This document shows, one piece after another, positions 1 to 8,596 of a stretch of 64,000 bases of DNA. The stretch is from a virus. The DNA lies in the IMG/VR virus record IMGVR_UViG_3300036790_000231, positions 27,256-91,255 of that record. One strand, given 5' to 3'. Each line of letters starts with the position of its first letter. The first letter of the stretch is position 1. The notes under the pieces are model-generated. The model ran no database searches. It was not told the origin of the DNA and was given only the letters and a program-made list of their open reading frames with translations. The position numbers were made by a program, and so were the translations under genes.

Positions 1-80
1 TTTCCCCATTCTTCAATAAAATTACCAACAGTATTCTTACCTGAATTCTTCAGACCGGCCAATCCGATTAACTTAGTCAA
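1..80 (-). CDS. P-loop kinase, likely deoxynucleoside monophosphate kinase (5' end only)
   Basis: Only the first 26 codons are present; the gene runs off the left edge. It must start at TTG (78-80), because an in-frame TGA lies two codons upstream, so it overlaps the previous gene by 8 bases. The N-terminus IGLAGLKNSGKNTVGNF contains a Walker A loop of the kind seen in phage dNMP kinases, which phosphorylate dNMPs for viral DNA synthesis. The substrate is inferred from this loop alone, so another P-loop kinase is possible. Confidence 0.6.
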   Translation of the reverse strand, partial: MTKLIGLAGLKNSGKNTVGNFIEEWG

Positions 81-279
81 TTTTCATAACCTCCATATCG
101 TTAACTTGCAAACCACTATGCCTGACCAATCTATCTGCTGTCATTTTAACCACCTCATTCAACTCATCATCTGTTAAATTATAATGATCTTCAAAACCGG
201 CATTAATAAAATCTTCCTCTTCTATATCACTATCTAAAACAGTTATTTCGCCTTCCAGGTGTACATGAAAACGTTTCAT
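73..279 (-). CDS. small acidic protein of unknown function
   Basis: A 68-residue protein rich in Asp and Glu (for example DSDIEEEDF near residue 17). I recognise no domain. Its ATG overlaps the stop of the SSB gene as ATGA and its own stop overlaps the kinase start, so it sits inside the replication operon and is probably translationally coupled to it. Confidence 0.7.
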   Translation of the reverse strand: MKRFHVHLEGEITVLDSDIEEEDFINAGFEDHYNLTDDELNEVVKMTADRLVRHSGLQVNDMEVMKID

Positions 280-1106
280 CTATTAAAAGCAGACGATCTC
301 ATTAGCGGCGCACTGCCACCGAAGACATCATTTTGTGCTGGAGTTATCTCGGAAGAAGAATTCTCTGCCACTGTTCCCTGTCCATTTACTATCGCGCGCA
401 TTTCCTCAAAGGTGGGCGATTTAGTAAGTGAATCTAAATCAAACTTCTCCTGCATAATAGACATATCCGCGACAAGCATTGGCTGAGGTCCGCCATCCAC
501 TTCAGCAGGAACAATTGTATATTTAGTATCACTCAGTCCAGAACCTTCTCTAGAAATTACGAAATCTCTCGACATTAAGCCTTTGTAATTTCTATCAGTC
601 TGAACTGCTAAGTTGAAATTTGTAGCAGAGCACTTCCAAAGAAATACACTGTCTCCAAACCCAGTAATAATTGGTTTCTTGTTAGCATCACGTTCAGTAT
701 AACCTTTATCACTTTTCTTATATATAGGTCCAAGAACAAATGCTTTTTCTCCCATAGGGGTAATTTTTTCATTTAATTCCTGAAGATCTTCATTACCTCT
801 CCAAATCAAATTAAGAAAGCCCTTCTTACTTCTCTTACTAATTTCTTCCTCCATCGAAGAACAAGCAGGACAAGGAATGCCTTCATCTTCCTGGTCCAAA
901 CAAGGAACATCAGAAAAATATTTCCCTCTTCTCAATCTATGAACTACGGCCCAAGTAAGTTCTTCTCCATGTTCCAGAAATCTTACTCTAGCTCTCTGTC
1001 CATCTTCTATTGCGAAATACTGTAAAGCCTGACCAGTTCCCGCCGCTGCACTTCTAGCCTTTGATCTTTCATTTGATTTTATAAAACTGCTAGCTCCACG
1101 AGGCAT
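276..1106 (-). CDS. gp32-like single-stranded DNA-binding protein
   Basis: A 276-residue protein that would coat ssDNA at the phage replication fork. It has a possible zinc site at H56, C69, C79 and C82; the spacing H-X12-C-X9-C-X2-C is the same as the zinc site of T4 gp32 as I recall it (H64, C77, C87, C90). The N-terminus is basic and Ser/Ala-rich, and the C-terminal 60 residues are Ser/Thr-rich with scattered acids, as expected of a protein-interaction tail. Neighbouring primase and helicase genes fit the role. The start ATG lies 67 bases after the stop of the broken zinc-ribbon ORF. The function is inferred from motif spacing and context, not from full-length similarity. Confidence 0.8.
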   Translation of the reverse strand: MPRGASSFIKSNERSKARSAAAGTGQALQYFAIEDGQRARVRFLEHGEELTWAVVHRLRRGKYFSDVPCLDQEDEGIPCPACSSMEEEISKRSKKGFLNLIWRGNEDLQELNEKITPMGEKAFVLGPIYKKSDKGYTERDANKKPIITGFGDSVFLWKCSATNFNLAVQTDRNYKGLMSRDFVISREGSGLSDTKYTIVPAEVDGGPQPMLVADMSIMQEKFDLDSLTKSPTFEEMRAIVNGQGTVAENSSSEITPAQNDVFGGSAPLMRSSAFNR

Positions 1107-1171
1107 ATTCTTGCCCTTTCCGTTTATTCGCGTTTAATTTTCTTTTACCAATCAATCAAATTTACCCTTTT

Positions 1172-1296
1172 TTAAGTAGCATCAAAACCGCAATTTTTAC
1201 ATCTAAAAAGTGTTCCTTCTATATTCCATTCACAGTTTTTCCATACGCATGCGCTTCTACAATATATTTATTTTTAGTCCAATTCTTATTAATCAT
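1172..1296 (-). pseudogene. small zinc-ribbon ORF split by a frame change
   Basis: An ATG at 1294-1296 overlaps the primase stop (ATGA) and opens a 25-codon frame ending at 1219. The -1 frame then continues to a stop at 1172 and encodes a zinc-ribbon-like end, CEWNIEGTLFRCKNCGFDA. One extra A in the A5 run (minus strand, 1236-1240) would join the two into a roughly 41-residue protein. This may be a sequencing deletion, a real mutation or a frameshift site. No canonical start exists for the second frame alone. Confidence 0.4.
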
Positions 1297-2438
1297 AGTC
1301 CATCCCTTATTATAAATGATAAAGCAGGCTCTGCATTTACTATTAACTCTTCTATTTCATTTGTTTTAAGTTCAGCAGCATCTCCTGAAGCATTGGTGAC
1401 GATTCTTACATCTATGTGCGGATTAAGCATTTCTACGATTTTTTGCGTTCCCTTTTGGCCTGCTTGATCATTATCAAAATATACGATTATCTCACTGCAA
1501 TATTTAATTATTAATTCCGCTTGAGTTTCAGAAAACTCACTGCCTGCCACGCCTAAAGCTTTCCAACCGCATTGATCCATTGCTATTACATTTAACTCAC
1601 CCTCAACAACAACGGCAGAATACATATTATGTCCTTCAAAATCATCAGGTTGATCTAATAGTCTATTCAGACCAAATACATATTCAGACTTTCTATATCT
1701 ATCAAAACCATAATGGACTGATTTATAAGGAGTATCTCCAAGAATAAGATATCTAGGATATGCAGGATTGTCCCTATATTGACGTCCCTTAAATCCTACC
1801 AGTCTTCCATTCTCATCTCTAATAGGAATAGTAATTCTATCTGTATATTGATCATATCCAATTTCCCACTTATTTAAGATATCAGGATTAAATCCTCTAT
1901 CATACATATATTTCTTGTAGTCAGGATAATTACTGCAACCACAGCATTCTGGCCCTCCTACAGTGTTGCAATTGTCTCTATATGGTTCACACTCATAACA
2001 CCAATATTTATTCTTCCAATCCATTCTAAACTTTTCAATCCAAGTTTCGCTAGGGAGAATAACTTTCATATCATTCACATTATCTAATATACCGTTATTC
2101 ATAATCTTTTCTACCTCGACGCTTAAATCATCTATAGGGGATTTTAATTCCCCTCCATATCTTTCTTCTAATAAACGTCTAGCTTCAGTTTCTGGTATTT
2201 TTTTATACCAAGAAAGAAATGATATAGCATTTCCCTTACGACCGCATGAGTGGCACACAAAAAGTGTAGTATTTATATTCATTCTTGCGCTAGGATTTAT
2301 ATCTCCATGTATATGATCTTCGCTAGGACAACTAAAATTGCACTCTGATCCCGTTACACTAATTTTTTGTATGCCAGTTGATTCGAGCAGATCCTTAACA
2401 TCAACATACGACAGATCTAGCAATTCTTTTCTTTTCAC
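1293..2438 (-). CDS. DnaG-type DNA primase
   Basis: A 381-residue primase that makes RNA primers for lagging-strand synthesis. The N-terminus has a CHC2-type zinc finger (C37, H42 or H44, C62, C65, the last pair in VCHSCGRKGN). The C-terminal third is a TOPRIM domain with the glutamate motif VVVEGELNVIA and the acidic motif YFDNDQAG, roughly residues 270-335, expected to bind Mg2+. It is shorter than bacterial DnaG because the C-terminal helicase-interaction domain is missing, as in many phage primases. A second Cys cluster (CYECEPYRDNC...CCGC) lies in the middle. Its start overlaps the end of the HNH gene by 38 bases, and the DnaB gene follows upstream. Confidence 0.9.
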   Translation of the reverse strand: MKRKELLDLSYVDVKDLLESTGIQKISVTGSECNFSCPSEDHIHGDINPSARMNINTTLFVCHSCGRKGNAISFLSWYKKIPETEARRLLEERYGGELKSPIDDLSVEVEKIMNNGILDNVNDMKVILPSETWIEKFRMDWKNKYWCYECEPYRDNCNTVGGPECCGCSNYPDYKKYMYDRGFNPDILNKWEIGYDQYTDRITIPIRDENGRLVGFKGRQYRDNPAYPRYLILGDTPYKSVHYGFDRYRKSEYVFGLNRLLDQPDDFEGHNMYSAVVVEGELNVIAMDQCGWKALGVAGSEFSETQAELIIKYCSEIIVYFDNDQAGQKGTQKIVEMLNPHIDVRIVTNASGDAAELKTNEIEELIVNAEPALSFIIRDGL

Positions 2439-2847
2439 AAGTTATACACCTTCTGCGTCCATTATCCCATCTTGTATTATTTTCATCAAAAGCGTGACCA
2501 TATTTGCAGTGTGTCTTTCTTTTATTTATAGCTGAAGGGGAATTAGATAGTGCATTATTATCAGTGTTACTTATGCACATGAGATGATGAGGATTGACAC
2601 AGGACGGGTTATCACATCGATGATGAACTTGATAGAAAGGTGGTGATAAAATCCATCCCCATCTTAATAAAAATGAGAAACGATGCGCCTTGATAGATTT
2701 TCTTTTACCTCCCGTGAAATTACCATATCCCTTAGCGTCTTTACTTCCTGTCCATATCCAACATTTTGTTCCTAATTTAGATATTGGACCATCTTTATTT
2801 ACCTTCTTCCAAAAAAGTAAAACTCTTAAGGGATTTTCTACTTCCAT
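2401..2847 (-). CDS. free-standing HNH endonuclease (homing type)
   Basis: A 148-residue protein with an HNH_3-type core: the lead-in CWIWTGSKDAKGYGNF (residues 29-44), then HHRCDNPSCVNPHHL (75-89), which holds the catalytic His and zinc ligands. A C-terminal CKYGH...CITCEKK part is a second zinc-binding segment. Genes of this type usually move between phage genomes. It sits between helicase and primase, overlaps the primase by 38 bases and starts 3 bases after the helicase stop, which looks like insertion into the replication operon. Confidence 0.9.
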   Translation of the reverse strand: MEVENPLRVLLFWKKVNKDGPISKLGTKCWIWTGSKDAKGYGNFTGGKRKSIKAHRFSFLLRWGWILSPPFYQVHHRCDNPSCVNPHHLMCISNTDNNALSNSPSAINKRKTHCKYGHAFDENNTRWDNGRRRCITCEKKRIARSVVC

Positions 2848-2850
2848 TTT

Positions 2851-4128
2851 TCATGCATATCCTTTATCAAAATTATGAGAGACATCTTCTACTCCATCCC
2901 AAGGTCTAAAATACATTCGTTCAGGTTCCCATAGCATTGCCGACTCAGCAATCGAACTACTTCTACTCTTAACTAATCTCATAATCATTTTATTTTCTAG
3001 CTTTAATTCTTCATTTTGTTTCATCCCTATATATACATCAGATGCTTGCAATACGGAAATAGAACCGCCTACATTGCTCTCAGTAGAACCATCATCGGCC
3101 GATCCTCGCGTATCCTGACTGACCATAATAATTACTGACTCGGTAGAAAGAGCAATGGACTTTAATTCATTAGTTATCTCTACTAAACTCTCCCATTTGG
3201 CCATACTCGCGCGATGTGCCTTCATCAGTTGAACATAATCAACGCATGTGATAGCTGGCTTATACCGATTGATTTCTGCGTACACTCTATCAATCGTACA
3301 TGCTCCTAACTTATCTGCAATGATCAGATCATTATCTGAATCTTTATAACTATTAGCAACTAGTCTCCATTTTTGAATAGCATCATCAGACAGCTCTCGC
3401 TTTCTCAACATCCGATGCGAGAAATTCGTCACCATAGTGTCAAAGCGATCCATGATTTGACGACGGCTCATCTCAAGAGATAAAAGCAGCCCAGAATAGC
3501 CTTGATTTAGAGCGTTTGCTAAAAAGAGCTGTGAACTCAGACTCTTTCCGCGACCTGAGAAACCAGCAATAGTGACCACATCTCCCGGCTGAAATCCCTC
3601 TGTTAAATCGTCAAATAGAGGAATACCCATCTTGATTCCGGTAGAAATGCCTTCTGCCTTGTCTACTTCATATTGGTCGATCCTCTCGGCCATTTCTGCG
3701 CGAAATCTGGAGACTTGGCCAGAGGGGACCGTAGCCGCCAAATCTCGTGCAGCATCAAGCATCAACTCGTCTACATGATTCCTTAAATCCCTTTTACCGG
3801 ACTTAAATTCACGTGCATATTCTGCAAGCTCCAATACCTTAGATTCAAACTTCCTGCGCTTTGTTTCCGCAAGAAACTCATCTATTAGAGCCTCTAAGGG
3901 ATCTTCAGTAACTTCTCCACGCCAACTAGGAAAATTATTTCTTACCAGTGATATAGAAGGTGCAATAGAATATTTCCTAGTATGTTTTGAAACCCAATCA
4001 AAAATTTCTGAGCATTCTTGGCCCGATTGGGTTTGCGAAAAATGCCTTGATTCTATTCCCCTAGAAAGTAAATTAGCTATTTGCCCAGAGGAAATAGCAC
4101 TTGAAAGGAGCGCCCTCTCGGAATCCAT
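2851..4128 (-). CDS. DnaB-like replicative DNA helicase
   Basis: A 425-residue hexameric-type helicase that would unwind DNA at the phage fork. Walker A is GFSGRGKS (residues 189-196), followed by LLLSLEMSRRQIMDRF, the usual DnaB H1a region. Walker B is CVDYVQLM near residue 295, and the sensor-like SQDTRGSADDGS follows. The N-terminal 130 residues are the helical primase-interacting part. The order helicase, HNH, primase, SSB on one strand supports one replication operon. Its ATG lies 23 bases after the stop of the PrmC-like gene. Confidence 0.92.
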   Translation of the reverse strand: MDSERALLSSAISSGQIANLLSRGIESRHFSQTQSGQECSEIFDWVSKHTRKYSIAPSISLVRNNFPSWRGEVTEDPLEALIDEFLAETKRRKFESKVLELAEYAREFKSGKRDLRNHVDELMLDAARDLAATVPSGQVSRFRAEMAERIDQYEVDKAEGISTGIKMGIPLFDDLTEGFQPGDVVTIAGFSGRGKSLSSQLFLANALNQGYSGLLLSLEMSRRQIMDRFDTMVTNFSHRMLRKRELSDDAIQKWRLVANSYKDSDNDLIIADKLGACTIDRVYAEINRYKPAITCVDYVQLMKAHRASMAKWESLVEITNELKSIALSTESVIIMVSQDTRGSADDGSTESNVGGSISVLQASDVYIGMKQNEELKLENKMIMRLVKSRSSSIAESAMLWEPERMYFRPWDGVEDVSHNFDKGYA

Positions 4129-4151
4129 ACTTTCCTTTCTTTGGCGCTTAT

Positions 4152-4937
4152 CTATCTCTTTCCAACAACTACTCTAATGTCTTCTTTTCTATCCTTAATT
4201 CCATATACAATAGGAAATCCAGTATCTCTAATCTTCTCCATTACTACCTCACCCATATTGCCAAACTTACCAACCTCAAGAGCAATCACTTGGACATATT
4301 TTCTTTTCTTAACTTCTGACAAAAGTCTGTTAATAAGTGCGTATCCATCATCTCCTCCCCACAAAGAAATATCAGGTTCATTATTCACCATCTCAGATGG
4401 ATATGAATCGATCTTTTCTTTTGGAAGATAAGGTAGATTAGCAGTTATTGCATAGTAAACATCCGAGGTATTTTCTAATAAATTGCTATGCTTAATATTA
4501 ATAGGCAAATGTAAATTTTCTGAATTTACATAGGCTAAATCCAAAGCATCCTTACTAATATCCGATACTGTTACCTCAATATCAGGACGCTCATGCTTTA
4601 CAGCCAACGCAACTGCTCCAGAACCCGTCCCTACATCCAACAACCTTACATTTGCTGGAATATCAAGAATAGGCTCTACAAGTAATTCAGTCTCTATACG
4701 AGGAACTAATACTCTGTTATCAATAGATAGATCAAGTCCTCTGAACTTGCTTTTACCAATTATATAAGCTACAGGTTCCCTTTCATTAATTCTTCTACTA
4801 ATATATGTATTAAGCTGGATATCATTTTCAGCTGATTCAAAAAGTTCTTCGGTTTCTTTCCTAGGATTTTCTCCTTCAAGATTTGTAATGGCTTCAACAG
4901 TAGAATCAAAAACAGAACTATCAACAACGGTATTCAA
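4152..4937 (-). CDS. PrmC/HemK-like N5-glutamine methyltransferase
   Basis: A 261-residue SAM-dependent methyltransferase. PrmC methylates the Gln of the GGQ motif in peptide release factors. The N-terminal substrate domain has REPVAYIIGKSKFRGL (residues 53-68) and VLVPRIETELLVEPI, both typical of PrmC. The SAM loop is LDVGTGSGAVAL (100-111). The catalytic motif is NLPY (167-170) rather than the usual NPPY; the changed second position sits in the substrate-binding turn. It lies directly upstream of the helicase. A phage copy could help host termination factors late in infection, or modify a viral Gln/Asn-containing protein; the target is unknown. Confidence 0.8.
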   Translation of the reverse strand: MNTVVDSSVFDSTVEAITNLEGENPRKETEELFESAENDIQLNTYISRRINEREPVAYIIGKSKFRGLDLSIDNRVLVPRIETELLVEPILDIPANVRLLDVGTGSGAVALAVKHERPDIEVTVSDISKDALDLAYVNSENLHLPINIKHSNLLENTSDVYYAITANLPYLPKEKIDSYPSEMVNNEPDISLWGGDDGYALINRLLSEVKKRKYVQVIALEVGKFGNMGEVVMEKIRDTGFPIVYGIKDRKEDIRVVVGKR

Positions 4938-4952
4938 GGGACTTCTCTCCTT

Positions 4953-5303
4953 TTATGGTATCAAACGACCTTGTTCACTTTGTCTAATCATATTGTGAAC
5001 TGTTTCTCTATCTTCAGCAACTGCCTGCTCGCAAAGTTTCTGTGTCTCATGGATTTCTTTTGTAATAAAAGACTTCTCCTCATCAGTTATTCCAATTTGT
5101 GGATCTATGTATCTAACTACAGTAATAGGTCCAACAACAATATTGGCATATTGTCTAGTTGGTATTAACTCAGCAGCAGAAACACTAATTCTTATTAGAG
5201 GATAACCATTTGAATTCACAGGAATATGATTATCAATATTTAATGAATCTCTTTCAGCAGTATTAGCTGCTACTTGAGCTTGCTGTCTCTCTTCTGCCAT
5301 CAA
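4953..5303 (-). CDS. conserved-looking phage protein, function unknown
   Basis: A 116-residue protein. The middle reads LIRISVSAAELIPTRQYANI, resembling a small family seen in phages that carries no assigned function as far as I recall. The last 45 residues are charged and probably helical. It lies between the PrmC-like gene and an 81-codon ORF that it overlaps by 41 bases. Confidence 0.65.
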   Translation of the reverse strand: MMAEERQQAQVAANTAERDSLNIDNHIPVNSNGYPLIRISVSAAELIPTRQYANIVVGPITVVRYIDPQIGITDEEKSFITKEIHETQKLCEQAVAEDRETVHNMIRQSEQGRLIP

Positions 5304-5508
5304 TTATCTCCTCAATTATATCATTATCTAATACTTTTTCCAGGAAAGTTTTTAAATCATTAATACTATCCGCAAGATAGATATGAGAGTTTGCAATAGA
5401 AGCATTCAATAAAGTATCAGGATCGAACTCCTCATTCTCATCGGCCGTATTAAAAGCCTTTTTCAGATACTTAACTGCTTGCCATCTATTGAAATTTCCA
5501 TCAATCAT
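5263..5508 (-). CDS. small hypothetical protein, first gene of the replication operon
   Basis: An 81-residue acidic protein, MIDGNFNRWQAVKYLKKAF at the start, with a Ser-rich tail. No domain is recognised. It is the most upstream gene of the left minus-strand operon, so transcription of the replication genes probably begins in the 240-base gap to its right. It overlaps the next gene by 41 bases in another frame. Confidence 0.6.
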   Translation of the reverse strand: MIDGNFNRWQAVKYLKKAFNTADENEEFDPDTLLNASIANSHIYLADSINDLKTFLEKVLDNDIIEEIIDGRRETASSSSS

Positions 5509-5673
5509 TTATACCTCATAGTTTGCTTATTTTACGTTGCTTCTACCTATACTCTATCACATCGAGACGCTCGTGGGCTTAGTTACAAATGTTACAATGT
5601 ATCCAAAATTGAGCTATTTAGATTTGCCAATTCTTAGCATTCAAGCCATTTCAAGAAGATTCGATAGAGGAGC

Positions 5674-5702
5674 TTGCATCTTCATTTCAAAGCTGTTATA
5701 GT
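5674..5702 (+). promoter_or_regulatory. sigma70-type promoter for the winged-helix gene
   Basis: TTGCAT (5674-5679) and TATAGT (5697-5702) are separated by 17 bases. Transcription would start near 5709, and AGGAG at 5735-5739 lies 10 bases before the ATG at 5750. The rest of the gap 5509-5673 has a second weak TACAAT near 5594-5599 but no gene. Confidence 0.65.
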
Positions 5703-5749
5703 TGTTCTTAGGCGTGCAAAAACACAAATCCAGTAGGAGCATATATTCA

Positions 5750-6115
5750 ATGAGTGGTTTCGTTTTGAAGCTTGCGGAAGAACACCGCGATCTTCTCAAG
5801 AAAGAAATTGAGACAAAGGTTGGAAGCCAGCTTTCTGATCTTGAGTCTGTTGAATCGGAAATTAAGAAGCTGAGTCGTAAAAGTGGTGGTACGACAGGAA
5901 CTACGGCTCCTGCAACCCCCGATGCAGTCCTAGTTGAAGCCGTTGATAAGCTTTCAAAGGACGGCGCAGTAAAGGCTAGCGATATTGCTTCTCATCTCGG
6001 CGTCGATTCGCGCTCCATTGCTCGCAGGCTGAGCAACTTCGCGAAGGATGGCGTTCTTGGTGGGGATAAGGAGTCCGGTTACATTACCGGCGAAGGTCTG
6101 CCAGCAGCGGCCTAA
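5750..6115 (+). CDS. winged-helix protein with coiled-coil N-terminus
   Basis: A 121-residue protein. Residues 1-45 are charged and helical, followed by a Gly/Thr/Ala-Pro linker, then a winged-helix segment in which VKASDIASHLGVDSRSIARR is the helix-turn-helix and the rest forms the wing. The start was placed at 5750 because AGGAG precedes it; the frame is also open upstream from 5702 without such a site. It has its own promoter and terminator, its codon use is more GC-rich than the neighbours, and it is monocistronic, which suits an abundantly made DNA-binding or regulatory protein. Confidence 0.75.
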   Translation: MSGFVLKLAEEHRDLLKKEIETKVGSQLSDLESVESEIKKLSRKSGGTTGTTAPATPDAVLVEAVDKLSKDGAVKASDIASHLGVDSRSIARRLSNFAKDGVLGGDKESGYITGEGLPAAA

Positions 6116-6125
6116 TAAGTAGTTC

Positions 6126-6166
6126 AGAGGGGAAGGTCAAATCCATACGGGCCTTCCCCTCTTTTT
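6126..6166 (+). terminator. intrinsic terminator after the winged-helix gene
   Basis: AGAGGGGAAGG (6126-6136) pairs with CCTTCCCCTCT (6152-6162) around a 15-base loop and is followed by a T run. It lies 10 bases after the stop codon. Confidence 0.88.
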
Positions 6167-6184
6167 ATGTAGTATTTGAATCAT

Positions 6185-6268
6185 GGCAGCGTGCCCAAAC
6201 TGGTAAAGGGACCTCGTTTAAGCCGAGGCGGCTTCACGGCCTTGCGAGTTCGACTCTCGCCGCTGCTA
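6185..6268 (+). tRNA. tRNA-Leu (anticodon UAA)
   Basis: The acceptor stem GGCAGCG/CGCTGCT (first pair G-T) closes a class II tRNA. The D arm is CCC...GGG, the anticodon arm CCTCG-TTTAAGC-CGAGG gives UAA, a long variable arm follows, and the T arm is GCGAG-TTCGACT-CTCGC. The discriminator is A and CCA is not encoded. It reads TTA, a codon rare in GC-rich hosts. Confidence 0.93.
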
Positions 6269-6760
6269 CTCATATATCTTACTTCTATTGAGCTGTATAT
6301 CTCTTTCGGCATTTTTCTTTGCCGTCCATTTGAACCAAGTGGTTCCCTGATGACAAATCTGATCTACATCGGATACTCCACTATACTTCATTGATCTTCC
6401 ATTTATAAATGTTCTCTTTATTGATAATCTACGAACAGTATACTCCCACTTAAATATTCTAACTTTATTAAATTCTTTTATTACTCCACCTTCGGCTGCC
6501 GTTAAATTAAGTTTATTAATTTCTTTTCTATAATTATTTTTTGATTTCATATCTATAACAGTACAATAATCATCCTCGCATATCCAACCATTATCAAAAG
6601 CATCTAACTCACAGTACTTTGAATGACTTCCTTTATAGAAAGTATTCATTGTCACTCCAGGACCAGTCGGCCTATTTTCATGCTTCCAATCATTACCAAG
6701 TTTTTTAGCAATTTCTTCTGCATTACCTGTTAAGAAACTCAACATTATATCCTTTCGCAT
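6266..6760 (-). CDS. hypothetical protein next to the SF2 helicase
   Basis: A 164-residue protein with many aromatic and basic residues and no domain I recognise. It overlaps the 3' end of the SF2 helicase gene by 38 bases in another frame, and its last codons run into the 3' end of the antisense tRNA-Leu by 3 bases. The close coupling suggests cotranscription with the helicase. Confidence 0.6.
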   Translation of the reverse strand: MRKDIMLSFLTGNAEEIAKKLGNDWKHENRPTGPGVTMNTFYKGSHSKYCELDAFDNGWICEDDYCTVIDMKSKNNYRKEINKLNLTAAEGGVIKEFNKVRIFKWEYTVRRLSIKRTFINGRSMKYSGVSDVDQICHQGTTWFKWTAKKNAERDIQLNRSKIYE

Positions 6761-8162
6761 TATATATTTTATGCATACGCTCTCTAAATTGTCCTCTTAG
6801 CAATGACGTATCTACATCTCTGAAATCATATACTATTGCATCCTTCTTTTTTGGAGAAGTTCTCATAATTCTCCCAATAGCTTGCTCGAATCCTCTAACT
6901 TTTCTTCCCGGATAAGTTAGAAACAATCTATTCAAACAAGGAATATCTGTTCCCTCCTCAATAAGAGTCGAGAAAAGAATTGATCCTTGATATCCATTTT
7001 CTATTGAATCTTTTATTTCTTGAGTCCTATCTGAATTATCTCCAGTAAGAATATGTAATAAAAAATGACCTACTACCTCTTCAGGAATCATATTTATCAT
7101 TTCATCCAAATGATTCTTTCTTTTAGATAATATAATACAATGATTCTTATTTTCTATCGCCTCAGATAGAGCATAATTCACAATTAATTCATTTCTATCT
7201 ACATCTTTTTCTAAATATTTCATCATTGAATTATAGTTGTTTCTGACTATTCTTCCGAATACCTTTTTAGTAGGATGATAATCAAAATCAAATTTAGTAT
7301 CCACTACCTTGATCGATGGGATCACAAGGGCCTCCTTGGCATCGGAGAGAGAGGTATCTGCAATGATTGGACCAATTACTGCTTTTACTAAATCCCAACG
7401 CGCGGGATCGCTGTCAGGAGTGGCCGAACAGCCAAAACGATAATAAGCAGGAAAACGCTGAATTAGATCAAAAGAGGAATCGGCACCTGCATGGTGAGCC
7501 TCATCATACACAACCATTCCAAATCGTTTATACCAATCATCATCTAATTCATCAACATGATTCCAGACAGATTGACGAAGAGCAATAACAAGTTGAAATT
7601 CGTCATTCCAATATCCATCACCAATTACACTAACTGCCTTAATACCTATTTCATTGGCTGCAATCACCCATTGAGAAACTAAATCCTTCTTTTCTACAAA
7701 AACAATTGTCTTCTGCTGACAATCTCGAATGATTGAAAGCATAGTTCTCGTCTTGCCGCTTCCAGTAGGCGCACGATAAACTCCATTAGCATAATGAATA
7801 AGTTTTTCTTTAGCAGTTTTTTGATATGATCTCAAGCCAATTTCTAAATGGTTAGACCTATAGTTTTCCCGATGTATTAATCCAGAATAATCCCAATCAA
7901 TCTCTATATCATTATCTTTTAATATCTTTTCAAATGCAAAAACGAATCCTCGCGGAAGAATTAGTTCATCATTATTGTTATATTCCCAAAGAAATATATA
8001 ATCAGGAAGATTCTCTGCTTCCCAAAGATGCTCTCTTAGCGCTAATTTCTTAGCCGGATTTACAATAGTGAGATGACTAAGGATTTTCTCTAATATATTT
8101 GAGCTAAGCTGCTTGCGATCCAAATGAATCTTAGAATCAATCGTCGCCTCAATCTTCTCCAT
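6723..8162 (-). CDS. SF2 DNA/RNA helicase (UvsW/XPB-like)
   Basis: A 479-residue superfamily 2 helicase. The Q-tip-like LRSYQKTAKEKLI (110-122) leads to Walker A APTGSGKT (131-138), DEAH (220-223), SAT (246-248) and a C-terminal RecA lobe with QAIGRIMRTSP (motif VI). The first 100 residues are a phage-type DNA-binding extension. Enzymes of this group unwind or reanneal branched DNA during phage recombination and origin control (T4 UvsW). A promoter ends 7 bases before its ATG, so its message would have almost no leader. Confidence 0.9.
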   Translation of the reverse strand: MEKIEATIDSKIHLDRKQLSSNILEKILSHLTIVNPAKKLALREHLWEAENLPDYIFLWEYNNNDELILPRGFVFAFEKILKDNDIEIDWDYSGLIHRENYRSNHLEIGLRSYQKTAKEKLIHYANGVYRAPTGSGKTRTMLSIIRDCQQKTIVFVEKKDLVSQWVIAANEIGIKAVSVIGDGYWNDEFQLVIALRQSVWNHVDELDDDWYKRFGMVVYDEAHHAGADSSFDLIQRFPAYYRFGCSATPDSDPARWDLVKAVIGPIIADTSLSDAKEALVIPSIKVVDTKFDFDYHPTKKVFGRIVRNNYNSMMKYLEKDVDRNELIVNYALSEAIENKNHCIILSKRKNHLDEMINMIPEEVVGHFLLHILTGDNSDRTQEIKDSIENGYQGSILFSTLIEEGTDIPCLNRLFLTYPGRKVRGFEQAIGRIMRTSPKKKDAIVYDFRDVDTSLLRGQFRERMHKIYNAKGYNVEFLNR

Positions 8163-8168
8163 CTAGAC

Positions 8169-8197
8169 ATTGTAACACGTCATTATTTTTAATGCAA
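8169..8197 (-). promoter_or_regulatory. promoter for the SF2 helicase
   Basis: On the minus strand TTGCAT (8197-8192) and TACAAT (8174-8169) are 17 bases apart. The -10 element is preceded by CGTGT, close to the CGTGC seen before other -10 boxes in this genome. The start codon at 8162 lies about where transcription should begin, so the message may be leaderless. Confidence 0.65.
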
Positions 8198-8596
8198 GCC
8201 TTCAGGATTAGGTCCAATATGAGCAATTTTTTCACAATTAGTAGGAGCTAATTTTTTTAACTCAAATTTATATAATTTTTTACCAACTCTGATCTCTTCT
8301 GGGCTAGCAAGAAGCTCATGTTTTTTCAAAAGTATTATATCTTGTTCATATCCAGTTTCATCTATATCTCTCAAAATACTCTTTATTTTCTGAGTTTCTT
8401 CGCATTGAATAAAACTTCTTTCTTGAGAAGCTGGCCTAGCTTTTAAAAGATAGTTGGTAATTCTATCATTCTCGTGTATTAAAGCTACTACAAGAAAAGC
8501 AATTACTATCATGCAAATTAAAACCGCTATTGAAATTGGATTCTCTTTACAAAACCTTTTCAAAAAGTTTGCTCTAGCTCTCATAATACTGTACAT
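8189..8596 (-). CDS. single-pass membrane protein
   Basis: A 135-residue protein with a basic N-terminus, one strong membrane helix (SIAVLICMIVIAFLVVALI, about residues 22-40) and a charged, Lys-rich outer part. This layout resembles an i-spanin or another small lysis-region protein, but no pairing gene proves it. Its ATG overlaps the stop of the upstream frame as TGATG. Confidence 0.6.
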   Translation of the reverse strand: MYSIMRARANFLKRFCKENPISIAVLICMIVIAFLVVALIHENDRITNYLLKARPASQERSFIQCEETQKIKSILRDIDETGYEQDIILLKKHELLASPEEIRVGKKLYKFELKKLAPTNCEKIAHIGPNPEGLH

